In this document: one piece after another, positions 32,601 through 39,620 of the stretch
Numbering within the stretch: the first letter of the stretch is position 1
How the letters are laid out: each line of letters starts with the position of its first letter
Source of the DNA: Marchantia polymorpha subsp. ruderalis
Lineage: Eukaryota; Streptophyta; Marchantiopsida; Marchantiales; Marchantiaceae
Length of the DNA: 64,000 nt
Direction: 5' to 3'
Assembly: GCA_037833965.1 (NCBI GenBank)
Contig: AP031354.1
Coordinates: 11,076,001 to 11,140,000, forward strand
Notes under the pieces: generated by a model
Database searches by the model: none
What the model saw: the letters and a program-made list of their open reading frames with translations, nothing else
Told to the model about the DNA's origin: nothing
Made by a program: the position numbers and the translations under genes

Positions 32601-32815
32601 AGGTAGCAAAGAAGCTCGATGCCTTTCTGTCGAAGGCACAGGATACCATGTCCGCCCTCGAAGTGGAGGTGTCCGCGGCGTTGCAGCGTTTGGGACTGCG
32701 CAGAAGAGCGGAAGATTGGCAGGGTAGGGAGTTAGTGCGCGGCAGTCGGCCGCGCAGGAGACGTAGTACAGGTTCCGCGGAGTGTAGTGTAGCGTGGTTC
32801 CGTGCAGGCGTGTAG
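29690..32815 (+). CDS. ORF-L: LTR-encoded accessory protein, intact (5' LTR)
   Basis: A 1041-codon open frame within U3. The likely true start is Met85 (29942, MTRPSRLRMVPL), because the other families begin about 6-12 residues before the VPL motif; residues 1-84 are also partly conserved and may be leader. Residues about 93-313 form a conserved W-rich alpha/beta domain (LDFLLWGWNYICANMVREWL, DWAQALGRCAG, LLFDSES, RTRDYKDRFRR, LWQVSFVE, LNHLSPFLINFYR). The latter part resembles the plant transposon-protein domain found in plant TE frames (weak, by eye). About 314-730 is low complexity (Pro/Arg/Ser/Glu). An acidic run lies at about 741, then LLRYLDRK, a long coiled coil (about 803-930), and the C-terminus RRRRSTGSAECSVAWFRAGV. 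No catalytic motif, signal peptide or membrane segment is seen. Function unknown. On genomic RNA it would be the last gene, inside the 3' LTR. Confidence 0.85.
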   Translation: MTFDRAAENVPFLNSQFQSLVRAAPIHLLAAKHSRRRRTGDFLLIEGEVNARDLELRAIRVCRERKKLGRCGSRMSGRANPRNAMTRPSRLRMVPLRLPQNGLRAFEERLIARKLDFLLWGWNYICANMVREWLEPQGPPSRGLRPHVDRWTVQDWAQALGRCAGMPGHLLFDSESIKVTKQEEAQFVELFKTGRSTKNGYRTRDYKDRFRRTLSAALMQLLQPHRACYITLWQVSFVECVIEGTPIHWASILHRVMRQHAFEEKGGTLNHLSPFLINFYRQRNCLTAAELEHFPPLSIDHPGKYVRENEVDTDAEESPTSTPSRRRDEGRHTPATRVPRKRRWREESEEEQHQEPSAPIRPRPLCEPYSRPKQKARRLVLPADSADTATIATEKGSASPERHEEARTTAGATGHAATSTGERPPTGQGPPELPRATRTDVPFAHRRVSADGRASADRRSQVDVDLRLRVGRSSPPVHRRSPVHRTPPHVPPVQRQESPPFQRRKGKEPAEEPPTRHRPSGPDPPAHHAPQFAPSAPGPSSRGDTSRERAEAAPSAGSPPIDAPSAVGPIGQGTSGERPPAMSPSAMDVRGATPAADKAPAIAPAHGPGTAPTDRSREQQQTEERSDCPRDGISMRDAQSNPAQPTSARSPSAAGDGGREDAEDNQQASDGDAARVHSPSALDILATSSEAAAGPSQAAHVDDVQPHSGQSPTQSMATEILHSDDDDGGSTEEMSGAEDTEEEEEEIVGAPAAALSEQVIPLLRYLDRKVDKYADPLQPGSYIELVRRRTRTKVHTSKLLARVDQELRELKEKHACLWGQYKLNQKFYKHSEKMKDEKLDELTKEQVKVKEALISEQAQNRILSEELVRQTRLLEQCQLARQADEELIRRLQSECGELRAQRAEAESQLVIIEEDRRKEADHTKVETARRVAHCLKGYAHWEVKAQEKLTLRELELRAAGLLSGDSRSRRKVAKKLDAFLSKAQDTMSALEVEVSAALQRLGLRRRAEDWQGRELVRGSRPRRRRSTGSAECSVAWFRAGV

Positions 32816-32851
32816 CGTAGTGCAGTGTAGTGCTAGGTAGGACTTAGAAGG

Positions 32852-32880
32852 TATAAAATAGTTCCAGGCGTTTTGCCTGG
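32852..32880 (+). promoter_or_regulatory. LTR core promoter: TATA box and adjacent hairpin
   Basis: TATAAAA (32852-32858) lies 37 bp after the ORF-L stop and is present in all LTR copies of the window. It is followed by CCAGGCGTTTTGCCTGG (32864-32880), a 6-bp stem with a 5-nt loop. Transcription would be expected to start close to the hairpin, which makes R-U5 about 930 bp and places ORF-L in U3. Other copies carry CAAGGC...GCCTTG, a paired change. Confidence 0.65.
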
Positions 32881-33265
32881 GGTTCTTTCCCATCAGAAGT
32901 ACAGATCAGGAACCCATTTCCTTTGCGTGTTTGTGTCCTTGAGTTTTGTCACCACGCACGAGGAGTTACAACTTAGCGTTCCGCATTTTGTAGCTGAAGG
33001 CCTTCGGCCGAATGTTCAGAGCTAGTACCTTGGTTAGAGACTTGAGTAGTTCGGAACTGCACCTGCGGGTGACTGCCGATGCTCAGAGCCAGTGACTAGT
33101 TAGATACTTGAACAGTTTCGCCCCTACACCTTCGAGTGTTTCTTTCTGATTGTACTCCCTTGGGATTTTTCCCCTGAATGCCAAAGTGAAGTTTTGCTAC
33201 TTCGTGTAAGCCTTGGTTGTAAATTCAGGTTACGCTGTAGCAGGTGCCTTGAGGGTAACCCTTGT

Positions 33266-33724
33266 AGTATTTCTGGGAATGACAAGTGCCTGAGAATTCA
33301 AACTCTTCAATAGACTGTTGTTGTGTTACTGGAATGTTTCTCAGTGAGTCCTTCAGTGCGGACCTGTGTTCTCTGCGCGTTTTGTGAGTTGAGAGTGTTG
33401 TTCACCGCGTCTGAGTGACTTCGATCCGAAGTAGGCAGTCCAAACCGGGTTTCCTACACTAGCAGCAAGCTAGTGGAAGTGTTGTAAAAGCCGGAGTTGG
33501 AAGTCACTACCCGCAGCTTTGCCGAGTGTGCTCGCGAGAGACTTTCCCCCTGAAATCTTGAAGTAGAGGTCCTAACGGATCTCTGGGTTGTGTTTCTGTA
33601 GTTTCAGGTGTGTGTGTGTGTGTTACGCTGCACTGTGCGACCTCCGAGTGCGCTCCGAGTGGACACTTGCAGTATTTCTGGGAGTGACAGTCGCCTGAGA
33701 ATTCAAACTCCTCAATAGTCTGTT
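33266..33724 (+). repeat. Direct repeat of about 55 bp inside R-U5
   Basis: The segments 33266-33320 and 33671-33724 share AGTATTTCTGGGA, then GAGAATTCAAACTC, TCAATAG and CTGTT, spaced about 405 bp apart. The pair recurs in nearly every LTR of the window, on both strands (for example 8690-8750 with 9095-9150). Confidence 0.8.
33607..33624 (+). repeat. (TG)n microsatellite in U5
   Basis: A short TG run after GTAGTTTCAGG. The tract is at the same position in all LTR copies but varies in length; it is longest near 12253-12278 and 62840-62869. It is useful as a landmark of LTR orientation. Confidence 0.9.
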
Positions 33725-33843
33725 AAAACGTGACACTTTGTACCCTGTGTGTTCCTCTGTCCCTGTGGGTTCGACCTTTCTACCACTATATTGCAGTTTT
33801 AGCCTTTAGTGGGTTATTACATAAGAAGCCGACAACTTCTTTT

Positions 33844-33861
33844 TGGCGCCGCTGCCGGGGA
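33844..33861 (+). other. Primer-binding site, tRNA-Asp type
   Basis: TGGCGCCGCTGCCGGGGA lies 22 nt after the LTR end. It is complementary, with one mismatch as I recall the sequence, to the 3' end of plant tRNA-Asp(GUC), a primer commonly used by Athila/Tat elements. The 22-nt gap contains an inverted repeat AAGAAG/CTTCTT. Confidence 0.85.
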
Positions 33862-33907
33862 CAGTTGCGTCAACACCGGGGTTTTTACGAGCAGCCATGC
33901 TCGGTGA

Positions 33908-36742
33908 ATGTCGACTGGGGCTAGCGGGAGCAACCTAAGTGCTAGAGCTGTCCGCAAGTTCCGACGAGATTCAGAGAAGGCCGTGGAAGAGACACGGCGT
34001 CAAAACAAGAAAACACCAAAAAGAGTACCTAAGCCTAGTTCGGCCGACACCCTTGGGGAACCTACCCCCGGCGACTCGGAACCAAACTTGGTGCTTACAG
34101 TTCTACTAGATATTCCTTGCACGGACCCGCCTTGTGAATTAGAAACGACCGCCCGAGAACCGTCGACAGACACACCGATGGCGGACGGACAAGCCAATGT
34201 GTGGCTACCTCAACCGATTACTAAACATTCCTACCCAAAGTACAAAGGGAGTGGGGATGACGACGATGCAGATTCATACATCAAGTTGTTCGAATCGGTG
34301 TCTATTGCCAATCGCGAGATCGCAGACGACGACCGACTAAGGATCTTTCCAAGCCTTCTGCGGAAGAAAGCGAGGAGTTGGTACAATCACGAGAGCATCG
34401 ATCCGACTGGGTTGACAACATGGGCCCAGCTGAAGGAGAAGTTCCTTCGCCGCTTCCGCGAGCTCGGCTACGACAGCCGGGTTTTGACAAAGTTACGAAA
34501 TTTGCAGCGAGAGAAGAAGGAGAGACTGCGTGACTACACTGAGAGATTTCTGGACCTCCTTGACAGAATACCGAAAACAGGACCAGGGTCCCCTTTCTCG
34601 GTACAACAAGCTGTGGATTGGTACGTGACCGGTTTAACTCGGGAGATGGAGACTTTTTGCCGACGCAGCAAGTGCGACACTATTGAGGATGTGATTGCAT
34701 CGGCAGAGGCCTTCGAAACTTCCACTCTCAACCGAAGAGGGAGAGAGAGACGGGAGTCGAAGGAGCGAAAACCGAAGGGAGGGCGAAGACGACGTAGAGG
34801 TACAACTCCGTCATCGGAGGAATCGTCTTCGGACGAGAACCGTTCCTCATCCGAAGAAGAGGAAACCTCATCGTCGGAGGAGGAGAAGAAGAGGAAGAAG
34901 CATGGGGCAGCGAAGAAAAAGGGCACCCGACGAGTGACTACGGACAGAGCGCCGGGAGACATAGCCTCGAAGATGGAGACCCTTGTGAAGGACTTCGCCG
35001 ATCTCAAGGTTCAAGTGGTAGGCGGACATGATCGCCGAAAATCACCCGGGAGAGTGCGAGCGAACTTATGGTGTACTACGTGCGGGGCGGTGGGACATGC
35101 AAACACCGAGTGCCTTACCACCCGTCCGTCATATCCAGTCAACGCAGTAGAGTGGGCACAACCGTACTATGGAGAGCACCCCCAGTACTATGGAGAGGCT
35201 AGCGAAGAGACAGCCTACGCCGTCCAGTCGGTTCCTACCCCTACTGCAGTTTCAGCAATGCAAGTCCCACGATATATTCCGGTGGATCGGGCCACTACAG
35301 TACCCGTGAGGCGGAGAGCACCTCCAGGGACGTTTGACCCACCGCCACCGCGAGCTTGTTATAATTGCGGGGAAGTTGGACACTTCTCACCGCAGTGTCC
35401 CCATCCAAAAAGGCGAAACGATTATGCTCCGACATGTAGTAATTGCAAGAAGACCGGGCATACTGCGCCAGAGTGTGATCAGCCACCAGTCCCTCGGCCA
35501 GCGGTACGATTTGTGAACCCTCCTGCCAAGGAGGACGTCCAAGTTAACCAGGTCGAAGTAGGTTCAGACGGGGATGACGAAGACAAAGAATGGCCGGCTG
35601 AAGAGGTTATGTGCGCACGGGTCGAAACTCGTAGTTCCAAGAAATCGAAGGAGCAAGAGCGTGACACTCGCAAGCACGAACGGAGAACCGACGACCGGAC
35701 GGGAAAAGGGAAGGAGAAGACATCCAGCAAGTCCGACTTGCGACCTGCACGGAAGTCTTCGGCTACGCGAGAGGCACCAGCAGTACGCCCCCAGACAGCA
35801 GTCGAGGACGAGCCAGTACGCTTGCTGAAACGGGACTATGCTCCGGATATCCGCAACGAGGTAACCAACCTGTTGAAGGAAGCGATCCGCACTCAAAAAG
35901 ACCCACAGCGGCCAGACTTGACATCCTCCCTTGGGGCGAAGTTGGCAGCCACCGTGGAACCTCGCAGAGCGTCGCCGCAGACCCCGGCGACCCAACGCGC
36001 CCACTATGACTTGGTCGAAGATCTCGGGAGTCGAAAAGTGAACATCACGTTCAAGCAGCTCTTGGAGGACAATAAGACGTATCGGAGAATGTTGATGCTT
36101 TCGCTACGGCATCCGCGGAAGCCGCGCGCATCCACCTCCTCTCAAGTATATCAAGTGGAAAGCGAAGACCAAGGACCACCAGAGATCGATGTGGAAATAG
36201 CAGGGTGTTGTGTACGCAGGGTGCCAATCGACTCTGGGTCAGGAGTCAACATAATGACGGAGGATACCGCGAGAGCCTTGGGGTTCAGTCAATACGAACC
36301 CTCGAAGCGTGTGTTGAGATTAGCGGATCAGACGCGGAGAATGCCTGCAGGTATGCTGCGTAATGTCAAGACCATCATCGGGGGTGCGGACTTTCGGTTG
36401 ACATATATCATCCTTCAACCGATGATGAAGCAGGGCTATGACGTTCTGCTCGGGCGACCATGGCTATATGGCGCACAAGTCAGATGTGACTGGCGAAGGC
36501 ATCGCCTTAAGTTTCCCCATCCTTCGGAACCGACCAAAACCATTACGGTGCCCTGGAATAGGGTCAGACACGAAGGAGAGACCCCATCGACAAGTGCAGG
36601 TTACACATCGGGCGGGGACAGTGAGTCGACCGCGCGATCGGATTCCAGTGGTACCGAATCCGATTATTTCGTAGGATTCGTTGCCTGCTGTTCGGTGGAA
36701 GAAGAAGAAGAGCCGGAAGCTATTCAGCCGGAAGACGAATAG
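33908..36742 (+). CDS. gag: Gag-protease polyprotein
   Basis: 944 codons. Residues about 100-270 form the retrotransposon gag domain (YPKYKGSGDDDDADSYIKLF, ARSWYNH, TWAQLKEKFLRRF, LRDYTERFLDLLDRIP). A Lys/Arg/Ser/Glu-rich linker follows. Three CCHC zinc knuckles of the form C-x2-C-x3-GH-x4-C start at residues 389, 484 and 510 and bind the genomic RNA in this family. After a charged linker comes a conserved YDLVEDLGSRKVNITFKQLL segment, then the aspartic protease with active site DSGSG (Asp775) and LLGRPWL near its end. The frame ends in UAG at 36740. It forms the virus-like particle and processes the polyprotein. The ATG at 33908 is the first in frame and lies 46 nt after the primer site. Confidence 0.93.
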   Translation: MSTGASGSNLSARAVRKFRRDSEKAVEETRRQNKKTPKRVPKPSSADTLGEPTPGDSEPNLVLTVLLDIPCTDPPCELETTAREPSTDTPMADGQANVWLPQPITKHSYPKYKGSGDDDDADSYIKLFESVSIANREIADDDRLRIFPSLLRKKARSWYNHESIDPTGLTTWAQLKEKFLRRFRELGYDSRVLTKLRNLQREKKERLRDYTERFLDLLDRIPKTGPGSPFSVQQAVDWYVTGLTREMETFCRRSKCDTIEDVIASAEAFETSTLNRRGRERRESKERKPKGGRRRRRGTTPSSEESSSDENRSSSEEEETSSSEEEKKRKKHGAAKKKGTRRVTTDRAPGDIASKMETLVKDFADLKVQVVGGHDRRKSPGRVRANLWCTTCGAVGHANTECLTTRPSYPVNAVEWAQPYYGEHPQYYGEASEETAYAVQSVPTPTAVSAMQVPRYIPVDRATTVPVRRRAPPGTFDPPPPRACYNCGEVGHFSPQCPHPKRRNDYAPTCSNCKKTGHTAPECDQPPVPRPAVRFVNPPAKEDVQVNQVEVGSDGDDEDKEWPAEEVMCARVETRSSKKSKEQERDTRKHERRTDDRTGKGKEKTSSKSDLRPARKSSATREAPAVRPQTAVEDEPVRLLKRDYAPDIRNEVTNLLKEAIRTQKDPQRPDLTSSLGAKLAATVEPRRASPQTPATQRAHYDLVEDLGSRKVNITFKQLLEDNKTYRRMLMLSLRHPRKPRASTSSQVYQVESEDQGPPEIDVEIAGCCVRRVPIDSGSGVNIMTEDTARALGFSQYEPSKRVLRLADQTRRMPAGMLRNVKTIIGGADFRLTYIILQPMMKQGYDVLLGRPWLYGAQVRCDWRRHRLKFPHPSEPTKTITVPWNRVRHEGETPSTSAGYTSGGDSESTARSDSSGTESDYFVGFVACCSVEEEEEPEAIQPEDE

Positions 36743-36748
36743 CAATTA
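36740..36748 (+). promoter_or_regulatory. Leaky stop codon UAG-CAA-UUA (gag-pol readthrough)
   Basis: The gag-pro stop TAG is followed directly by CAA TTA, matching the UAG-CAR-YYA context that gives translational readthrough in tobacco mosaic virus and related plant viruses. The pol frame continues in the same phase without another stop, and no in-frame ATG occurs before about 36938. Readthrough is therefore the simplest way to make Gag-Pol. Confidence 0.8.
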
Positions 36749-39583
36749 ACTGTGGGACTGGGAAGGAGTGAGACGAGTCACACCGAGGGCATTGTCGACC
36801 CTAGTGACTGTCACGAAGTACAACTCAGTCCAGACAAGTGCTTGAAGGTATCAAGCGCAGTGAGAGGAGACGAGCTAAGGAAAGTACAGGCATTCCTTAG
36901 CCATTATGTCGACGTCTTCGCCTGGAAGATCGAAGACATGAAGGGGATACCTGCACGGTATGGGGAACACCGTATCGATTTACTGGACGACTCAGTACCC
37001 ATACGACAGCGCCAGTATCGCCTCAACCCAAAATACTCCTTGCTAGTTAAGGAGGAGATAGATAAGTACTTGAGTGCTGGTATTATTTACCCTGTGCTCA
37101 GCAGTGAGTGGGTGTCGCCGATTGTTATCGTACCCAAGAAGTTGACGGGTAAGATACGAGTGTGTCAGGATTTCCGGAAGTTGAATGCAGCAACACGCAA
37201 GGATCATCACCCGTTACCATTCACGGATGCCATTCTAGACCATGTCGCAGGACATGAATGTTATAGCTTCCTGGATGGGTTCTCAGGTTACAATCAGGTG
37301 TCTATCCGGGAACAGGACAAGGATAAAACTACGTTCACAACCGACTGGGGAACTTACGCATATCACAAGATGCCCTTCGGTCTGTGCAACGCGCCTGCCA
37401 CCTTTCAACGGATGATGACCAATATCTTCCAGGAACAACTGAGGAAGTTCCTGGAAATATTCATAGATGACTTCTGTGTCTTTGGGAAGCGGTCCGAACA
37501 CCTAAGTCACTTGAAGCAGACCTTCGATAAATGTAGAGAGAGCAGTTTATCACTGCATCCCGAGAAGTGCTTTTTCTTTATGACTAGTGGGATCTTGTTG
37601 GGTCATCGGGTCTCGGCAGACGGCATTGCGGTGGACATCGAGAAGGTCAAGGTTATACTCGAGCTTGAGCCACCCACGAATCTAAGAGAGCTGCGAGCAT
37701 TCCTGGGTCATGTGGGCTACTACCGAAGATTCATACACCTGTATGCAATACTGGCGGCGGACCTGACCAAGTTGTTGAAGAAGGACGAGCCTTATGCTTG
37801 GGGTGCGAACCAGCAGTCAGCATTTGAGGCTCTTAAAGCGAAACTCACGACTGCTCCCGTACTAAGGAGTCCAGACTGGAATCGACCATTCCATGTTTAC
37901 GTTGACACATCTGCATTCGCCATCGGTGTAGTACTGAGTCAAAAGGATGACAACAAAAAGGACTACCCGATCTACTTCGCGAGCCGACAGCTGTCTCTAG
38001 CAGAGCGGAAGTACACCACGACGGAGAGAGAAGCGTTGGGGATGGTGTACTCCTGTAAAAAGTTCCGTCACTACCTAATCTGCTACGAGTTTGTGTTCCA
38101 TGTGGACCACTACGCATTGCAACACCTAGTCAAGAAAGCCGACCTATCCGGTCGGATCGCCAGGTGGGTGTTGTTACTACAAGAGTTCACCTACACAGTC
38201 CAGACCAGGAAAGGGGTGCACCACGAAAATGCGGATTACTTGTCCCGATTATGGACCCAGCCGACAGAGGAGGAATTGGTGGACGATTTTCCAGATGAAG
38301 AGTTATTTCAGTTGTCTGCAGGACATGAGTCCCGCTATGCCGACCTGTATCGATATCTGCTAACCCTCCAGTGTCCCGTAGGCATGGATTTGGAACAGCG
38401 AACTGTCTTTATTCATAAGGCAGGCCCGTACCAACTCCAGCAGGGGGTTTTGTTCAAGAAGATGGCAGATGAGCGCTTATGCAGATGCCTGGAGGAATCA
38501 GAGGTACCAAGAATAGTGAGTGCGATGCATACAGAGGAGGCGGGTGGACACTATGCCACCAGGAACACGGTCACAAAGATTCTAAATGCGGGGTATTGGT
38601 GGCCGACCATGTTTAAGGATGTTCTCGATTACATCCGCAAGTGCGACAGTTGCCAGAGGACGGGGAGACCGACGCCTACAACACGCTGGCCCCTGACTCC
38701 CATCATGCCTCTAGCACCTTTCGAGAAGTGGGGCATTGACTTTGTAGGGCCGATACAACCAGTGACTAGAAGTACACGAAGGCGTTACATTCTGGTAGCA
38801 ACGGACTACGCCACCAAAATGGTAGAGGCCAGGGCCACCAGAAGGGATGATGCTGCCACAGTGGCAGCCTTCTTGTTTGAGTCGATCATCACACGCTACG
38901 GATGTCCCTTAGAGCTAGTCAGCGACCGGGGCACGCATTTTCTGAATCAGATCATCGAAGATCTGACACGGTATTTCCACATCAAGCACCGGAAGACTAC
39001 TCCATACAATCCCAAGGCAAATGGACTGACGGAGAAGTCCAATGGTCTGCTGTGTAAAATACTACTCAAGGTCACGGTGAATCACGCTCACGACTGGGAT
39101 ACGAAGCTAGCAGCCGCTCTATGGGCGTACCGGACAGCTGAGAAGATCACGACCAAACAGACACCATACTTTCTGGTGTATGGGCAACACCCGATCCTCC
39201 CGATCGAATTTGAAGTACCCACCCAACGAACGTTGGATTTGCAGAGGATGGGCGCAGAGGAGAGTCAGCTCTACAGGTTACAGGAGGTCACGCTGCTGGA
39301 TGAGAGGAGACGAGACGCCGAAGATCGCACCAGGAAAATCCAGCTCCGCCGAAAGGAGAGATACGATAAAAAGATCAAACCGGTACTCCTGCAGGCGGGT
39401 GATTTGGCATTGCTCTACGACAGCAGGCATGCCAGATTCCCAGGCAAACTGCACCTGAGATGGATGGGACCTTACAGGGTTGTCGAAGTCTTCCCGAATG
39501 GATCCATCCAACTTGCGGACCTGGCCGGCGATTTGTTAGGCACCCGAGTGAACGGGTGGCGGTTGAAGAAATACCACATGTGA
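36743..39583 (+). CDS. pol: Pol: reverse transcriptase, RNase H, integrase
   Basis: 946 codons in the same frame as gag-pro, entered by UAG suppression; it has no own ATG near its start. Counting from GTG at 36752: RT about 70-245 with catalytic FIDD (Asp239, Asp240); connection; RNase H with VDTSAF, TTEREAL, VDHYAL and HHENADYLSR (the four acidic positions); integrase with an HHCC zinc module (HTEEAGGHYATRN, CDSCQRTG), then catalytic Asp663 (GIDFVG), Asp725 (SDRGTHF) and Glu761 with 35 residues between the last two; GPY/F module at about 906 (MGPYRVVEVF). There is no chromodomain and no second archaeal-type RNase H. It performs cDNA synthesis and integration. All key residues are present, so the protein is probably functional. 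Confidence 0.95.
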   Translation, partial: QLTVGLGRSETSHTEGIVDPSDCHEVQLSPDKCLKVSSAVRGDELRKVQAFLSHYVDVFAWKIEDMKGIPARYGEHRIDLLDDSVPIRQRQYRLNPKYSLLVKEEIDKYLSAGIIYPVLSSEWVSPIVIVPKKLTGKIRVCQDFRKLNAATRKDHHPLPFTDAILDHVAGHECYSFLDGFSGYNQVSIREQDKDKTTFTTDWGTYAYHKMPFGLCNAPATFQRMMTNIFQEQLRKFLEIFIDDFCVFGKRSEHLSHLKQTFDKCRESSLSLHPEKCFFFMTSGILLGHRVSADGIAVDIEKVKVILELEPPTNLRELRAFLGHVGYYRRFIHLYAILAADLTKLLKKDEPYAWGANQQSAFEALKAKLTTAPVLRSPDWNRPFHVYVDTSAFAIGVVLSQKDDNKKDYPIYFASRQLSLAERKYTTTEREALGMVYSCKKFRHYLICYEFVFHVDHYALQHLVKKADLSGRIARWVLLLQEFTYTVQTRKGVHHENADYLSRLWTQPTEEELVDDFPDEELFQLSAGHESRYADLYRYLLTLQCPVGMDLEQRTVFIHKAGPYQLQQGVLFKKMADERLCRCLEESEVPRIVSAMHTEEAGGHYATRNTVTKILNAGYWWPTMFKDVLDYIRKCDSCQRTGRPTPTTRWPLTPIMPLAPFEKWGIDFVGPIQPVTRSTRRRYILVATDYATKMVEARATRRDDAATVAAFLFESIITRYGCPLELVSDRGTHFLNQIIEDLTRYFHIKHRKTTPYNPKANGLTEKSNGLLCKILLKVTVNHAHDWDTKLAAALWAYRTAEKITTKQTPYFLVYGQHPILPIEFEVPTQRTLDLQRMGAEESQLYRLQEVTLLDERRRDAEDRTRKIQLRRKERYDKKIKPVLLQAGDLALLYDSRHARFPGKLHLRWMGPYRVVEVFPNGSIQLADLAGDLLGTRVNGWRLKKYHM

Positions 39584-39607
39584 GTGTTCGCGTGGGCGCT
39601 CACAATT

Positions 39608-39618
39608 GAGGAGGGGAG
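39608..39618 (+). other. Polypurine tract
   Basis: GAGGAGGGGAG lies two bases (CA) before the start of the 3' LTR at 39621 and primes plus-strand DNA synthesis in LTR elements. The same sequence is at 28430-28440 before LTR2. Confidence 0.88.
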
Positions 39619-39620
39619 CA

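Larger units (their letters stand above)
28443..33821 (+). mobile_element. LTR2 (5' LTR), 5379 bp, with ORF-L in U3
   Basis: Ends TGTGGTACC...GGTTATTACA (TG...CA). It is bounded on the left by the polypurine tract of the upstream partial copy and on the right, 22 nt away, by the primer-binding site, which is the direct evidence that this whole ORF-bearing unit is an LTR. Internal order: start region, hairpin module (about 28730-28840), CGCCTGTGCACAGGCG palindromes (28940-29025, 29300-29400), ORF-L (29690-32815), TATA (32852), hairpin, R-U5 with a duplicated module of about 55 bp and a (TG)n tract. It is much longer than usual Athila LTRs (1-2 kb); only Ogre-type LTRs reach this size. Confidence 0.93.

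Noticed and set aside
36752..36754. GTG at 36752 as an independent start of pol
   Set aside because: GTG starts are not expected in plant mRNA; the same frame as gag-pro and the leaky stop context explain pol expression better.
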